The notes: generated by a model not told the origin, from the letters alone. A DNA stretch of 64,000 bases from Rhizobium leguminosarum bv. trifolii WSM1325 (GCA_000023185.1 CP001625.1:452089-516088), one strand, 5' to 3'. Positions 8,092 to 17,073 are shown, counted from the stretch's first letter. Made by a program: numbers and translations.

Positions 8092-8340
8092 ATGACGAAA
8101 CGCGAAACGCCGCCGGAAGCGATCCCGGCCGACACAGATGATGCCCGCTCGATCGACAGCCCCGCCGCCGATCGTCACCACAACGATCTGGCCAAGGAGG
8201 CGGCGAAAGAATTGCAGCGAGCCATGAAAGAAAAAGGCGGGTCGCCAGACAATCACATATCGACAACGAAGGCAGAGATCGAGCGTGAGGCCAGGGACAG
8301 TCCGACAGCAATCATGCCGGACGATCCAACAACGGCGTGA
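8092..8340 (+). CDS. Small acidic hydrophilic protein
   Basis: This 82-residue protein is rich in Asp, Glu, Lys and Ala and looks intrinsically disordered (MTKRETPPEAIPADTDD..., then LAKEAAKELQRAMKEKGG). The ATG at 8092 is preceded by GAAGGT. It follows the DUF2934 gene by 19 bp, so the two are probably co-transcribed. The family is not recognised; composition resembles the other small stress-type proteins of this island. Confidence 0.6.
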   Translation: MTKRETPPEAIPADTDDARSIDSPAADRHHNDLAKEAAKELQRAMKEKGGSPDNHISTTKAEIEREARDSPTAIMPDDPTTA

Positions 8341-8394
8341 GCAGCGCTAAGCAACGTGTCATCACTCACTGACGACGCGACGTACGTCATTGGC

Positions 8395-9060
8395 TTACTT
8401 ATCGTCTGACAGATAATCATGGATTAATCGTAGATCATCGACAAACCGTCGCTGTTCGTTGGCACGATCATCATGGTCTCGGATACGAAGCAGATAAGAC
8501 GGATGGATGGTGACGAGTAGCGGCGTGGCGTTCGCTGCCTGCAAGATGTTAGAACGTTCCTTCGTCAATCCAACGGAGCGTCCCATTAACGTATAGAGGG
8601 CGGTTGCCCCCAACGCGACGACCAGACTTGGGCGCAAAAAATCGAGTTCGCCGCCCAGCCACCACGCGCAACGCTGAATTTCGCCGGCGTTTGGTTTCGA
8701 ATGGATGCGCCGCTTGCCGCGTTGCTCGAATTTGAAATGCTTGACCGCATTGGTGACGTAACAGAGCGATCGATCGATGCCGGCCTCGTGTAAACATTCG
8801 TCAAGTAACCTGCCCGCCGGGCCTACGAACGGCCGGCCCGCAATATCCTCTTTGTCGCCGGGTTGCTCCCCAACGAGGATGACCCTGGCGTCCGTTGATC
8901 CTTCACCGAATACGGTCTGCGTGGCATTCTTGAACAAATCACAGCGTTCGCAGGTCTCGGCTTGCCCATGAAGCGCCGAGAGGTCCTTGCCTTCCGCATG
9001 AGGTTCGATAAACGCCGGTGGCAAGCGGGTCGGGCGCGTAGCGGATGCCTTGACCATCAC
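8395..9060 (-). CDS. udgX: UdgX-type uracil-DNA glycosylase
   Basis: This 221-residue iron-sulfur uracil-DNA glycosylase has motif A GEQPGDKED (about 64-72), the distinctive KRRIH insert (116-120) and motif B HPSYLLR (186-192). The Cys pair CERC (37-40) and Cys131 fit a 4Fe-4S site. The KRRIH His is the residue that in mycobacterial UdgX forms a covalent bond with the abasic site after uracil excision, giving an unusual crosslinked complex. Ordinary family 4 enzymes lack this loop. The gene stands alone on the minus strand, convergent with the preceding small gene. Confidence 0.92.
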   Translation of the reverse strand: MMVKASATRPTRLPPAFIEPHAEGKDLSALHGQAETCERCDLFKNATQTVFGEGSTDARVILVGEQPGDKEDIAGRPFVGPAGRLLDECLHEAGIDRSLCYVTNAVKHFKFEQRGKRRIHSKPNAGEIQRCAWWLGGELDFLRPSLVVALGATALYTLMGRSVGLTKERSNILQAANATPLLVTIHPSYLLRIRDHDDRANEQRRFVDDLRLIHDYLSDDK

Positions 9061-9150
9061 CTACCCCTCGCCCGCGCAATGTGCTCGCTGCCATGCGGCG
9101 GCGGAACATGTCCTGTTTTTTTGATCATCGATATCATCGTTTGAGGGGCC

Positions 9151-9399
9151 TCAGGCGCTTCTTCCACCGACAAAGCTTGCCAATCCCGCCGCGAAGGCCT
9201 CTGCCGCTCCATGCTCCGGTGACCCCCGCATTTTCAAGAAACACTCGGAGATGCTTTTCAAAAGTAAGCGGAAGGCGGTTGCGATTATTGTTGACGGTAC
9301 CCGCCCCTGGCCATGGCGGTATTGTAAGTTTGTCAGTGTGGAAATTGCTCTCGCACTGTCGCCAGGAACGACCTCATCTTCAGCACGGCGCGTCGACAT
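9151..9399 (-). CDS. Small hypothetical protein
   Basis: This 82-residue ORF has an ATG immediately following the stop of the gene at 9400-9618, suggesting an operon. The C-terminal half (FAAGLASFVGGRSA) is mildly hydrophobic; no family is recognised. Support is the tight spacing and a GGA-containing ribosome-binding site overlapping the upstream stop. It could be a shadow of an unrecognised plus-strand frame, so confidence is limited. Confidence 0.4.
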   Translation of the reverse strand: MSTRRAEDEVVPGDSARAISTLTNLQYRHGQGRVPSTIIATAFRLLLKSISECFLKMRGSPEHGAAEAFAAGLASFVGGRSA

Positions 9400-9618
9400 T
9401 CATTCCGATCCCAAGCGAGAGGCATCCTCCTGTTGCTTTACTTCTTTCAAAAGTTTCTCCCGCGGGTTTTCGGAGAGCTTCCTCCGGGTCGCTTCGACGG
9501 TCTTTTCTCCGACTTCGACTGGCTGACCGCTATCGTCGGGAAAACCTTCCGCCGTCTTGCCAATAGAAGAGCTTTTTGGGCTGTCGTTCGGTCCATTCGC
9601 GAGTTTTCGGTTTGTCAT
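9400..9618 (-). CDS. Small hydrophilic hypothetical protein
   Basis: This 72-residue protein is rich in Lys, Glu and Ser, with a helical C-terminal half (ATRRKLSENPREKLLKEV). A very good AAAGGAG ribosome-binding site precedes the ATG. Composition is similar to the other small stress-type proteins of this island. The family is not recognised. Confidence 0.6.
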   Translation of the reverse strand: MTNRKLANGPNDSPKSSSIGKTAEGFPDDSGQPVEVGEKTVEATRRKLSENPREKLLKEVKQQEDASRLGSE

Positions 9619-9789
9619 GATAAAATCTCCTTTTTCAAAGAACTCATGGCACGCGGATTAGTGCCGCACGGGGCGATTTTCACAAGCGGGGTGTCGGATC
9701 TTGCGACTTCATTGCTCGAACCTTCCAAAACCAAAGCGCTGCTATTACGCCGTCAGACGGACAACGGGCGCTTTTGTAGCTCTTGAGAG

Positions 9790-11763
9790 TTACATCCCAA
9801 ACGGAAAGGTGTCTGGCATCTTGCCGGATCCTTTCGTGGGGCCTGCCAAAGGCGTGACCGGAGAAGTCTGATCGAACCAAACGAACGCGTCGAACTGTGA
9901 TGAAACCGCTGCCTCCATATAATGGCTGAGGCGCTCGGTCTCTGGACGGTAGATCACGCCGATGAACCGCTGCTGTCGGCGCGCGCGAAGCGCATTGTGA
10001 AGCGTGTCGCTGCGCCCAAAATCCAGCAGAAAAGAGTGCTTGCCGCTATCATGACACAGGCGTTCGATACTGCCCGGCAAGGAGGGGCTGATGTCCTTAA
10101 TCTCCATGTCGCTGTCCCAGTCGGAGGCACAGGCGACCCTTCCCGCGTGGGTGCCAAACCCGATCAGCGCCACCTGATCCCCGTAGCGCTCCCGGCAGAG
10201 CTGTCCGATGTTCAGTTCGTCGCGTCCAGACCCCATTTCGGTGTGGCGTGCATCTCCGATATGGGAATTGTGCGCCCACACCACCGCCCTGGACTCCGGT
10301 CCGCCTGCGCCGAGAAGTTGGTCCAGCGTCTCGAACATATGCCGGTCGCGCAGGTTCCAGGTCGCGGCGCCACCATAATACATGATGCGGTAATATTTCT
10401 CGGCCGATGCAATCAGCCTCGCATTTTGCTGCGCATCTAGCAGATCGCCGTCTTCCTGCGAAAGGGAACGTTCGAGAAGTTCGCGGCATTGCTTGATCAC
10501 TGCGTCCTCGCAGGTCTCGTAACCGGAGCGAAGCGCCGCACGTCCGTAGGTCGAGGGTTCATTCTGCCAGGGCGTCAGGCAGCCATAACGTTCTCGGGCA
10601 ATGGCAGCCGCACCTGGATCGGTTTCGTCCAGATAGGCGAGAACTGCGGCGATCGATCCGCTCATGTTGTAGAGATCAAGACCATAGAAGCCGACCTGCC
10701 GGCTCGCATCCTCGATGCCAGCATTGTGCTGTCGCAGCCAGTCGATGAAGGCCGCGACCTCGGTGTTGCGCCACATCCACTGGGGAAAGCGTTGGAACGG
10801 CGCCAATATCTCGGACGGTCGGGGTCGGCCCCGCACATAGCGGTTGAGATACGCTGCATCCGGCCAGTCCGCCTCGACTGCGACGATCGTGAAGCCATGC
10901 TTCTCGATCAAGTGCTTGGTGATTGCGGCGCGGGCGCGGTAGAACTCCGACGTTCCATGACTTGCCTCACCGAGGAGAATAACCCGCCGGTCGCCGAAGC
11001 GATCGAACAGAGCTCCGAAACCCGAATCGTCGATCGCGGGAAGCTCTTCGGCTGCCTCGCCGATTAGCTCCGGAAGAGATTTACGGACCGGGTGAGGCGA
11101 AAGTTCGTCGTCTTGCTCGATCCAGCCTTCCGCGCCGACAAGCGGCACGAACATCACACCGCCGAGATCCTCTTCCTCGAACTTCGTGGCAGACATGCGT
11201 GTGATGCGGAGCAACCGCTGTTCTTCCGGATGTTCTCCAACCGGGATGACCAGCCTTCCACCAATTTCCAACTGTTCCTGTAAAGATACCGGGACGGAGG
11301 GTCCGCCGGCCGCCACCACGATTGCATCGAATGGAGCCTTCTCGGGCCAGCCCAAGGTGCCGTCGCCGGCCTTCACCGTCACATTGCTATAGCCGGACTG
11401 GTGGAGACGCCGCTCGGCTTCACTTGCCAGTTCTCCATGACGCTCCATGGTGAAGACCTCGGAGGCCAGCTCGGCCAGAATCGCCGCCGCGTAGCCGGAG
11501 CCCGTACCGATCTCCAGGACACGATCCGATGGTTCGATCTCGGCTGCTTCCGCCATTCTCGCGACGATAAACGGCTGGGAAATCGTCTGGCCACTGCCGA
11601 TAGGCAGCGGACTGTCTTCATAGGCGAATTCTTCGAACCCTTCGTCCACAAAGGACTCACGAGCGACCCGACGCAAAGCCGCAAGAACCCGCTCGTCGCG
11701 CACCCCTCTGCGAGCGATTTGCGTTTCAACCATGCGATGTCTGGCGAACGCGAAATCCAACAT
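9790..11763 (-). CDS. Protein-L-isoaspartate methyltransferase fused to an erythromycin esterase-like domain
   Basis: This 657-residue two-domain protein starts with a complete PCMT domain (about residues 1-215): the SAM loop LEIGTGSGYAA near 83-93, the PIGSGQTISQP motif near 54-64, and the MVETQIARRGV start. After a linker near 220-250, an erythromycin esterase-like domain fills the rest, with GEASHGTSEFYRAR and VEADWPDA motifs and a later WAHNSHIGDAR motif. The first domain repairs isoaspartyl damage; the second is hydrolase-like, with esterase activity only in some members, so drug resistance should not be assumed. No stop or frameshift lies between the domains. A small gene ends three bases upstream. 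Confidence 0.9.
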   Translation of the reverse strand: MLDFAFARHRMVETQIARRGVRDERVLAALRRVARESFVDEGFEEFAYEDSPLPIGSGQTISQPFIVARMAEAAEIEPSDRVLEIGTGSGYAAAILAELASEVFTMERHGELASEAERRLHQSGYSNVTVKAGDGTLGWPEKAPFDAIVVAAGGPSVPVSLQEQLEIGGRLVIPVGEHPEEQRLLRITRMSATKFEEEDLGGVMFVPLVGAEGWIEQDDELSPHPVRKSLPELIGEAAEELPAIDDSGFGALFDRFGDRRVILLGEASHGTSEFYRARAAITKHLIEKHGFTIVAVEADWPDAAYLNRYVRGRPRPSEILAPFQRFPQWMWRNTEVAAFIDWLRQHNAGIEDASRQVGFYGLDLYNMSGSIAAVLAYLDETDPGAAAIARERYGCLTPWQNEPSTYGRAALRSGYETCEDAVIKQCRELLERSLSQEDGDLLDAQQNARLIASAEKYYRIMYYGGAATWNLRDRHMFETLDQLLGAGGPESRAVVWAHNSHIGDARHTEMGSGRDELNIGQLCRERYGDQVALIGFGTHAGRVACASDWDSDMEIKDISPSLPGSIERLCHDSGKHSFLLDFGRSDTLHNALRARRQQRFIGVIYRPETERLSHYMEAAVSSQFDAFVWFDQTSPVTPLAGPTKGSGKMPDTFPFGM

Positions 11764-11765
11764 CG

Positions 11766-12011
11766 TCAGCCGTCCGCGCGCGGCTTGTGATGCGCGCTTT
11801 CCTGGTTTTCGCCGCGGATAATCTGGCGGTCGTCCTTGTCCGTCAGTTCGACACCTTCTTCGTGAAGGTTTGCGCCACCCCGATGGGCATCCCGCTGCTG
11901 TTTCGAACGCTTCAGCTCTTCCTCGGCGTTGAAGTCGTCGCCGGCATTGCTGGTGTTTTCGCGCTTCTCGATAATGCGCCGCTGTTGCTCGTGGGTTTTC
12001 GTGCCAGCCAT
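11766..12011 (-). CDS. Small hydrophilic stress-type protein
   Basis: This 81-residue protein is very rich in charged residues and Gln (MAGTKTHEQQRRIIEKREN...) and probably disordered. An excellent AGGAGG precedes the ATG. It ends three bases before the methyltransferase-esterase gene, so the two are likely co-transcribed. The family is not recognised beyond similar small rhizobial proteins. Confidence 0.7.
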   Translation of the reverse strand: MAGTKTHEQQRRIIEKRENTSNAGDDFNAEEELKRSKQQRDAHRGGANLHEEGVELTDKDDRQIIRGENQESAHHKPRADG

Positions 12012-12023
12012 ATCGGCCTCCTG

Positions 12024-12239
12024 TTATTTGTTGGTGCGTCCAGTGCGATTGGGATCGACGCCACCTTGCGCGGTGACATCATTCTCGACGTCACCCTTGA
12101 ACGTGTTGTCCCCGTCAAGGCTTTCGTCCGCGTCAAGGATGTCTCCACCCTTGATCGTGCCCCTGGAAGTGCCGATCCCAGGGTTTTGTCGCAAATCCTT
12201 GTCTGACGGCGTTTGAGTCTTTGGGTGCTGATTGGCCAT
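12024..12239 (-). CDS. Small hydrophilic protein
   Basis: This 71-residue protein is rich in Asp, Gly, Thr and Asn (MANQHPKTQTPSDKDLRQNPG...), with no Cys or membrane segment, and is likely disordered. AAGGAGAG precedes the ATG. It is first in a minus-strand run with the 81-residue protein and the methyltransferase-esterase fusion. Function is unknown. Confidence 0.7.
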   Translation of the reverse strand: MANQHPKTQTPSDKDLRQNPGIGTSRGTIKGGDILDADESLDGDNTFKGDVENDVTAQGGVDPNRTGRTNK

Positions 12240-12513
12240 TCGAATCTCTCCTTCACTCTGGTTAGGCGCGCTTCAGTTGCGTCAGGAAATGGAGTTTGGC
12301 TGTCGCGGCGTGTCGTATCTCTTGGGGAGTGCTCGCCAGACCTTCGCCGCCTGACCATCGTCGACATGCTCTGCCAACACGAAACACACGACCTGGACCG
12401 CTTCCTTGGTGTTAAGGGGCCGGCCGAATTTCCTAATCCTGTTGCGCTCATCGAGGCCTCCTCGCCTTAATGGCCCCTTGCGCGTACGAACTCATGAAGG
12501 GGGCGCAGGTTCC

Positions 12514-12538
12514 GGAACAAATTTCGTCGCCTCGGGTT
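12514..12538 (+). promoter_or_regulatory. Possible EcfG-type promoter with a one-base mismatch
   Basis: GGAAC, 16 bases, GGTT is one base off the consensus CGTT. It lies about 52 bp upstream of the small gene at 12590 in a 350-bp intergenic region that otherwise shows nothing. Confidence 0.35.
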
Positions 12539-12589
12539 TCTTGAAAATCATCAAATTTTGGCTCGCCGACGAAAGCGGAGGACTTTGAG

Positions 12590-12802
12590 ATGGCCCACAG
12601 CGACAAGAAGCATTTCGGTAAGGGAACACAGGGAAAAGGAGCCGGAGCCGGCGCAATGACCGAGATCGATGGAGACACGGTCGGAGACAACGAGGTTCTT
12701 TCGAACCGCGACAAGAAACAGCATTCGAATGAGCGCGGCCAGGACGGCAACGCAATCAAGACAGAGCAGCAGCAGGATCATTCCGCCAATCGCCGGCCAT
12801 AG
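12590..12802 (+). CDS. Small hydrophilic Gly/Lys-rich protein
   Basis: This 70-residue protein (MAHSDKKHFGKGTQGKGAG...) is composed almost wholly of Lys, Gly, Asp, Asn and Gln, and is likely disordered. GGAGGA precedes the ATG. It is 12 bp upstream of the Cys-rich copper-storage-type gene and probably in the same transcript. A possible EcfG-type promoter precedes it. The family is not recognised. Confidence 0.7.
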   Translation: MAHSDKKHFGKGTQGKGAGAGAMTEIDGDTVGDNEVLSNRDKKQHSNERGQDGNAIKTEQQQDHSANRRP

Positions 12803-12814
12803 GAGAGCATAACC

Positions 12815-13147
12815 GTGACCCATATAAGCCCCCAAATGCAGGCCTGCGTCGAAGAATGCCTGCGCTGCTATTCAGTCTGCCTGTCGACCGCGATGAACCA
12901 TTGCCTTGAAATGGGTGGCGCGCATGTCGAGAAACAACACTTCACCCTCATGATGGCTTGTGCCGAAATGTGCCGGACCTCAGCGCATTTCATGCTATTG
13001 GCTTCGCCACACCACAGGCATACTTGCGCTGAATGCGCCGAAATCTGTACCGAATGCGCGGATGATTGCGAGCGGATCGGAGATATGCAGGCGTGTGTGG
13101 ACGCCTGCCGGCGCTGCGCCGAAAGTTGCCGCATCATGTCCTCCTGA
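12815..13147 (+). CDS. Four-helix-bundle copper-binding (Csp/DUF326-type) protein
   Basis: This 110-residue protein contains 16 Cys in helical CxxxC and CxxC spacings (for example CVEECLRCYSVC and CAECAEICTECADDC). That is the pattern of copper storage proteins, where the Cys line the core of a four-helix bundle and hold many Cu(I). There is no signal peptide, so it is the cytosolic type. The start is a GTG with AGGAG upstream. Copper buffering fits the bufferin operon and the copper-dependent oxidase elsewhere in the window, but a functional link is inference. Confidence 0.88.
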   Translation: MTHISPQMQACVEECLRCYSVCLSTAMNHCLEMGGAHVEKQHFTLMMACAEMCRTSAHFMLLASPHHRHTCAECAEICTECADDCERIGDMQACVDACRRCAESCRIMSS

Positions 13148-13485
13148 CGCGCCAGAGCGTCAGGCCCAGTCTGGACGAACAGCGGCCGATGACTTTGCCG
13201 GAAACCATGAACACGCCGTCATCCTCCGAGAGAGCCCGAGGCTCCGAACACGATGACGAACCGGGGTCTGGCCGAGCAGTGCTTGGCTGCTTTGATCGTC
13301 CATCGTCCCAAAACGGTGACATCGACGAAACCTTCAGAAATAACCACATCCAAAAACCTTCTTCACGTCGTCGTTCATCGCTGCAAGATAGGCAGATCGC
13401 CCTAATGTCTTGATGATGAGATACGAGCCGGCGACCTATCGTCGAATGAATAATCCTCCAGATATCTCATTCTTGGCTATGTTGT
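13148..13485. other. Gene-free stretch between convergent genes
   Basis: This stretch of about 340 bases lies between the 3' end of the copper-storage-type gene and the 3' end of the large LuxR-type regulator. Short frames here lack ribosome-binding sites. No convincing terminator, repeat or RNA gene was seen. Confidence 0.5.
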
Positions 13486-16080
13486 TTATGAAAGCAAACC
13501 CCGGCTACGAGCGTGAGATGCAGCAGCTGTCCGCGTTTTTGCGTTGAGCTTGGCGAGGATCGACGAAACGTGGTGATCAACGGTCTTGGCGGAGACGAAG
13601 AGCAACGCAGCTATTTCGCCATTGGACTTGCCCAGATCGACCCATCGCAGCACATCCATCTCCCGCGTTGTGAGTCCGGCCGGGTTGGCCTTCGTGCTTG
13701 CCCTTGGACCACGGGCGGCAACACGGCCAAGTCGGCCACGTATGATCGCACGGACATGCTGGGCAACTGCCGAGGCTCCCATGCCTTCAAGCAGGTCTAG
13801 TGCGTGATAGACGGCATTATCGTCACCATCGAGGAGTGTCATGGCCTGCCAATATGGCGATCTCCTCTCGCTCCAGGTCTCCGCTGCGGCCGCCCAGTCA
13901 CCAGCCAGCATCTGGCGAACGACCTCATCTCCGTCGAAGTCCGAGCAGAGCGAAACGTCTGCTCCAAGTTTTCGTTTCCAGACAAGCAGCAGCGAAACTG
14001 CGGCGTCATCCCTGGAAAGAGCAATGGCCTGATCGAGCAAACTCAAGGCTCGTCCGATGTCCTCCAAGCCCAACCAAGCCCGCTCCGCTATCAGCTCGGC
14101 ATAGGGTGCCAGCCTCTGCAGCTCCCTGCCCGTCTCAAGAAAACGCGACAGTTCCTCCAGCAATGCGTCTGCCGGCTCACCACGTCGTGTCCTGAGAACG
14201 GCGAGCGCAAGAACATTTGGGTATCGTGATAAAGAAGCAGCATTGACATTGCCGACGACCAAGCTGGCCGCCCGCTCCGCCTCGTCCCAGCGCCCGAGAT
14301 AAGTGAACAACTCCGCCTGTTCGCCACGCATGTAGTCACGCCACGTGTCGAGGTCGTGTTCGATACAGTAGCTAATTCCGCGCCCGAGAAAATCCTCCGC
14401 GTCTGCGACAGAATGCAAACGCAGCTCTATCCAGCCTCGATTGGTGAAACTACGAGCTGCGTGCTCCTCGAGCTGGTGAGCGAGCGCGATTTCCAGACTA
14501 CGTCCAAGGAGGTGCCGGGCTTGATCGGGGTCACGCCACAAGACTGCGGTGCCAACATTATTCAGTGCATGACAGAGAATATCGGGTCTGCCGATAGCTT
14601 CGGATTGCGCCAGGCCGATCGCCCTCTCCCCATAGTGGCACGCTGTCTCCGTGTCGCCTGCGAGCATACTCAGTTGCGAGAGATTGGAATATGCCATGGC
14701 GAGCTCTGCTCCCTCAGTCTGCGCCTCCAAGAGATCCACGGCCTCCTTTCCATAGGCATCGCTATCCTTGCGGTTGCCTGCGAGGTAACTGAGTCGAGAC
14801 AGCCAGCGCAGGCTTTCGCCCTCCCGCAGTGGCGCGCCGAGGCGGTGATGAATAGCGAGCGCTTTCTTCTGCGAAACTATGGCCCGCTCGACCTGGCCGA
14901 CCAGGTGACATTCGAAGGCGTAGTTTTCATACAGGTCTGCCCGCTGCTTTTCATCAAAATCTGAGGCGTGAGTCAATGCAAGTTCATAGTGCTTGATCGC
15001 CTCGCGATGGGCACCCAGCCTTGCCGCTTCTGCTGCCGCCTGCGGTGCCAGTTCACAGATGGCAGCGAGATCCTGCGCTTCATTCGCATGGTGTATCAAC
15101 CGCACCCACGGCACATGTCCGGCATGACGGGAGGCTGCCAGGGCCGTTGCGTTCAACCCACGCCGGCGAATGGGCGACAAAGATTGCTCTATCACCTGGC
15201 GAGTGATCTCGTGACGAAACGAGTATGTTCCATCAACCCGACGCATCAGGCCGCAGTCGAGGCATGCTTGCAAGGATTTTTCGGCGCCATCGCCGCAAAT
15301 CGCGTCGAGAGACTTGAGGTCGACTGCATCGGGAAAGATCGAGGCTGCGGCAAGAATATCCCTATCAGGAGCCGTTAGGCCCTCCGCACGCGCAAGAACG
15401 GCATCGCGAACGGTTCTCGGCATCACCTTCCAGTCGCCCGCCTCGATCAGCTCGGTAATGAAATAGGCATTGCCCCCGGTGACACGAAAAATCTCATCAC
15501 CGTCAAAACCGCGTAGCATTGCAAGTTCACTTACGGCAGCCCTGCTCAATGCAGGGACGTCTATTCGCCTCTGACTGGCGGCTGGGATATCGCCCAAGGC
15601 TTTCCGCAGACGTGATTGTAAACCAGCATCATCGTCCCGTGCCGTCAATAGAATCAAGACATGCGCGTCGCGGATCCGTCGCCCCAGATATCGAATGAGG
15701 TTCAGTGTCGCATCATCGGCCCAGTGGATGTCCTCGATCACAATCAGGCTCGTGGGCGCTCCCACGCTCAACAGTCGAAAGACCTCGGAGAACAAGGCGA
15801 TCCGACTTTCGGTGGACGAAAGCGTCTCCGACAAGGCCCACCCAGCTTCGCGAACGAGGTCGCGCAAGGGGCCGAGCGGTTCTGCCGTGCCGAAATTCTC
15901 GCATGCACCGCGCAAGACCCGTGTAGTCTTACCAACGAGATCGGTGAAGATGTTGACGAGCGCGGATTTTCCCGCTCCGGCCTCGCCCCCCAAAACGGCG
16001 ACGTGGCCATTTCCCTCAGCAGCTTCGCTCAGAAGCGACTGCAGTTGTTCGAGTTGTTCGGCGCGCTCCAAGAGTTGCAT
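13486..16080 (-). CDS. Large ATP-binding LuxR family regulator (LAL type)
   Basis: This 864-residue regulator has an N-terminal AAA/STAND ATPase with Walker A GGEAGAGKSALV (about 31-42) and a Walker B-like region LIVIEDIHWADDATL (about 112-126). The middle is a long helical TPR-like part. A C-terminal LuxR/GerE helix-turn-helix (AGLTTREMDVLRWVDLGKSN, then FVSAKTVDHHVSSIL) fills about 800-864. Such proteins act as ligand- or protein-sensing ATP-dependent activators. It diverges from the DUF4242 gene, with a perfect 8-bp inverted repeat between them, so that gene is a plausible target. The signal is unknown. Confidence 0.92.
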   Translation of the reverse strand: MQLLERAEQLEQLQSLLSEAAEGNGHVAVLGGEAGAGKSALVNIFTDLVGKTTRVLRGACENFGTAEPLGPLRDLVREAGWALSETLSSTESRIALFSEVFRLLSVGAPTSLIVIEDIHWADDATLNLIRYLGRRIRDAHVLILLTARDDDAGLQSRLRKALGDIPAASQRRIDVPALSRAAVSELAMLRGFDGDEIFRVTGGNAYFITELIEAGDWKVMPRTVRDAVLARAEGLTAPDRDILAAASIFPDAVDLKSLDAICGDGAEKSLQACLDCGLMRRVDGTYSFRHEITRQVIEQSLSPIRRRGLNATALAASRHAGHVPWVRLIHHANEAQDLAAICELAPQAAAEAARLGAHREAIKHYELALTHASDFDEKQRADLYENYAFECHLVGQVERAIVSQKKALAIHHRLGAPLREGESLRWLSRLSYLAGNRKDSDAYGKEAVDLLEAQTEGAELAMAYSNLSQLSMLAGDTETACHYGERAIGLAQSEAIGRPDILCHALNNVGTAVLWRDPDQARHLLGRSLEIALAHQLEEHAARSFTNRGWIELRLHSVADAEDFLGRGISYCIEHDLDTWRDYMRGEQAELFTYLGRWDEAERAASLVVGNVNAASLSRYPNVLALAVLRTRRGEPADALLEELSRFLETGRELQRLAPYAELIAERAWLGLEDIGRALSLLDQAIALSRDDAAVSLLLVWKRKLGADVSLCSDFDGDEVVRQMLAGDWAAAAETWSERRSPYWQAMTLLDGDDNAVYHALDLLEGMGASAVAQHVRAIIRGRLGRVAARGPRASTKANPAGLTTREMDVLRWVDLGKSNGEIAALLFVSAKTVDHHVSSILAKLNAKTRTAAASHARSRGLLS

Positions 16081-16133
16081 GACGTGTGCCCATCATCATC
16101 CAGCGGCGTTGAACGCAACTAAGCGGAAAAAAT

Positions 16134-16168
16134 GGGGAATGCGCAAAGAGAAAATAGGGACATTCCCC
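16134..16168. repeat. Inverted repeat between the LuxR-type regulator and the DUF4242 gene
   Basis: Perfect 8-bp arms GGGGAATG (16134-16141) and CATTCCCC (16161-16168) are separated by 19 bases. It lies 54 bp upstream of the regulator start and 72 bp upstream of the DUF4242 start, a suitable operator position. Binding is inferred. Confidence 0.5.
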
Positions 16169-16240
16169 GAAGCGGTCTCTCCTACCTCAGGGTATCAATC
16201 TCATGGTGAGGACCATGAAATCCATTGAGGAGACGTGAAA

Positions 16241-16522
16241 ATGCCAAAATACCTGATCGAGAGGAACATCCCGGGAGCATCCAAGCTCAATGCCGAACAG
16301 CTCCAATGCATCTCGGCTAAGTCAAACGATGTTGTTGCAGGCCTCGGCGTGCCCTATGAATGGGTAACGAGCTATGTCGCCGGCGACAAGATCTACTGCG
16401 TCCACGAGGCGGAAAGCGCTGAGATCATTTATAGGCACGCTCGCGAAGGTGGTTTCCCCGCTGATCTGGTGACCGAAATTGCGTCGCAGATCGGTCCGGC
16501 AAGTGCGAATGGCAGAATTTAG
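16241..16522 (+). CDS. DUF4242 domain protein
   Basis: This 93-residue protein has the DUF4242 (SCO4226, nickel-binding ferredoxin-like) pattern: MPKYLIERNIPGASKL at the start, WVTSYVAGDKIYCVHEA in the middle and the helix AEIIYRHAREGGFPAD. The family forms small dimeric alpha/beta barrels; some members bind metal. The ATG at 16241 is preferred over the GTG at 16235 because GAGGAG is eight bases upstream. It is divergent from the LAL regulator across an inverted repeat. Confidence 0.88.
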   Translation: MPKYLIERNIPGASKLNAEQLQCISAKSNDVVAGLGVPYEWVTSYVAGDKIYCVHEAESAEIIYRHAREGGFPADLVTEIASQIGPASANGRI

Positions 16523-16740
16523 ACGGTAATCGACGCGACGTGTTCTGAAAGAAGCCGTCGCGTCCATCCATCTTGTGGCTCAACACCCCGCCTATGGCGC
16601 GGCTTCCATGCGACCACCATCAATGCCGTTGCACACAGCAAGCGCCTGAGCTTCTCAGCTAGCTCCAGCCGATCTGCCATTCCGCTGGGACAGCGGACTG
16701 AACCGTAGTCACGTGCCCGTCTCTCAATAAAGCATTCAAG

Positions 16741-17073
16741 TTATTCAAGATTTTCGCTCATTAGCGCGCGACAATGGATAAGCGTATAGGCCAAACTGAT
16801 CGTTATATCCGTCTCCTTTATTACGCCCACCTCTGCCGTTCGGCCGAGATGGTCCAGCCGGGCGATCTCGTCTGCGGCGATCCGGACGGCCTGCTGTCCG
16901 TGCCGGCTGAACTCGTTTGCAGCCTCACAGAAACACGCGGCGGAAACCCAGCAGATGCAGAATATCAAGCTTGGGAAGAACGACCGTGCCTGCGTCGATG
17001 CCTCCCTAGTTCGCGCATCCGACCATTGCGTCCACACCTGGAAATGAACCGCGGCCCCAGAGTTCTTGTTCAC
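16741..17073 (-). CDS. Possible small membrane-associated protein
   Basis: This 110-residue ORF has a hydrophobic stretch near residues 31-50 (SFFPSLIFCICWVSAACFCE) followed by an amphipathic helix-like part (AANEFSRHGQQAVRIAADEI). It starts at GTG with AGAGGT eight bases upstream. The C-terminal half reads like a real protein, but no family is recognised. The frame on the other strand (16774-17136) is less protein-like. Confidence 0.4.
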   Translation of the reverse strand: MNKNSGAAVHFQVWTQWSDARTREASTQARSFFPSLIFCICWVSAACFCEAANEFSRHGQQAVRIAADEIARLDHLGRTAEVGVIKETDITISLAYTLIHCRALMSENLE

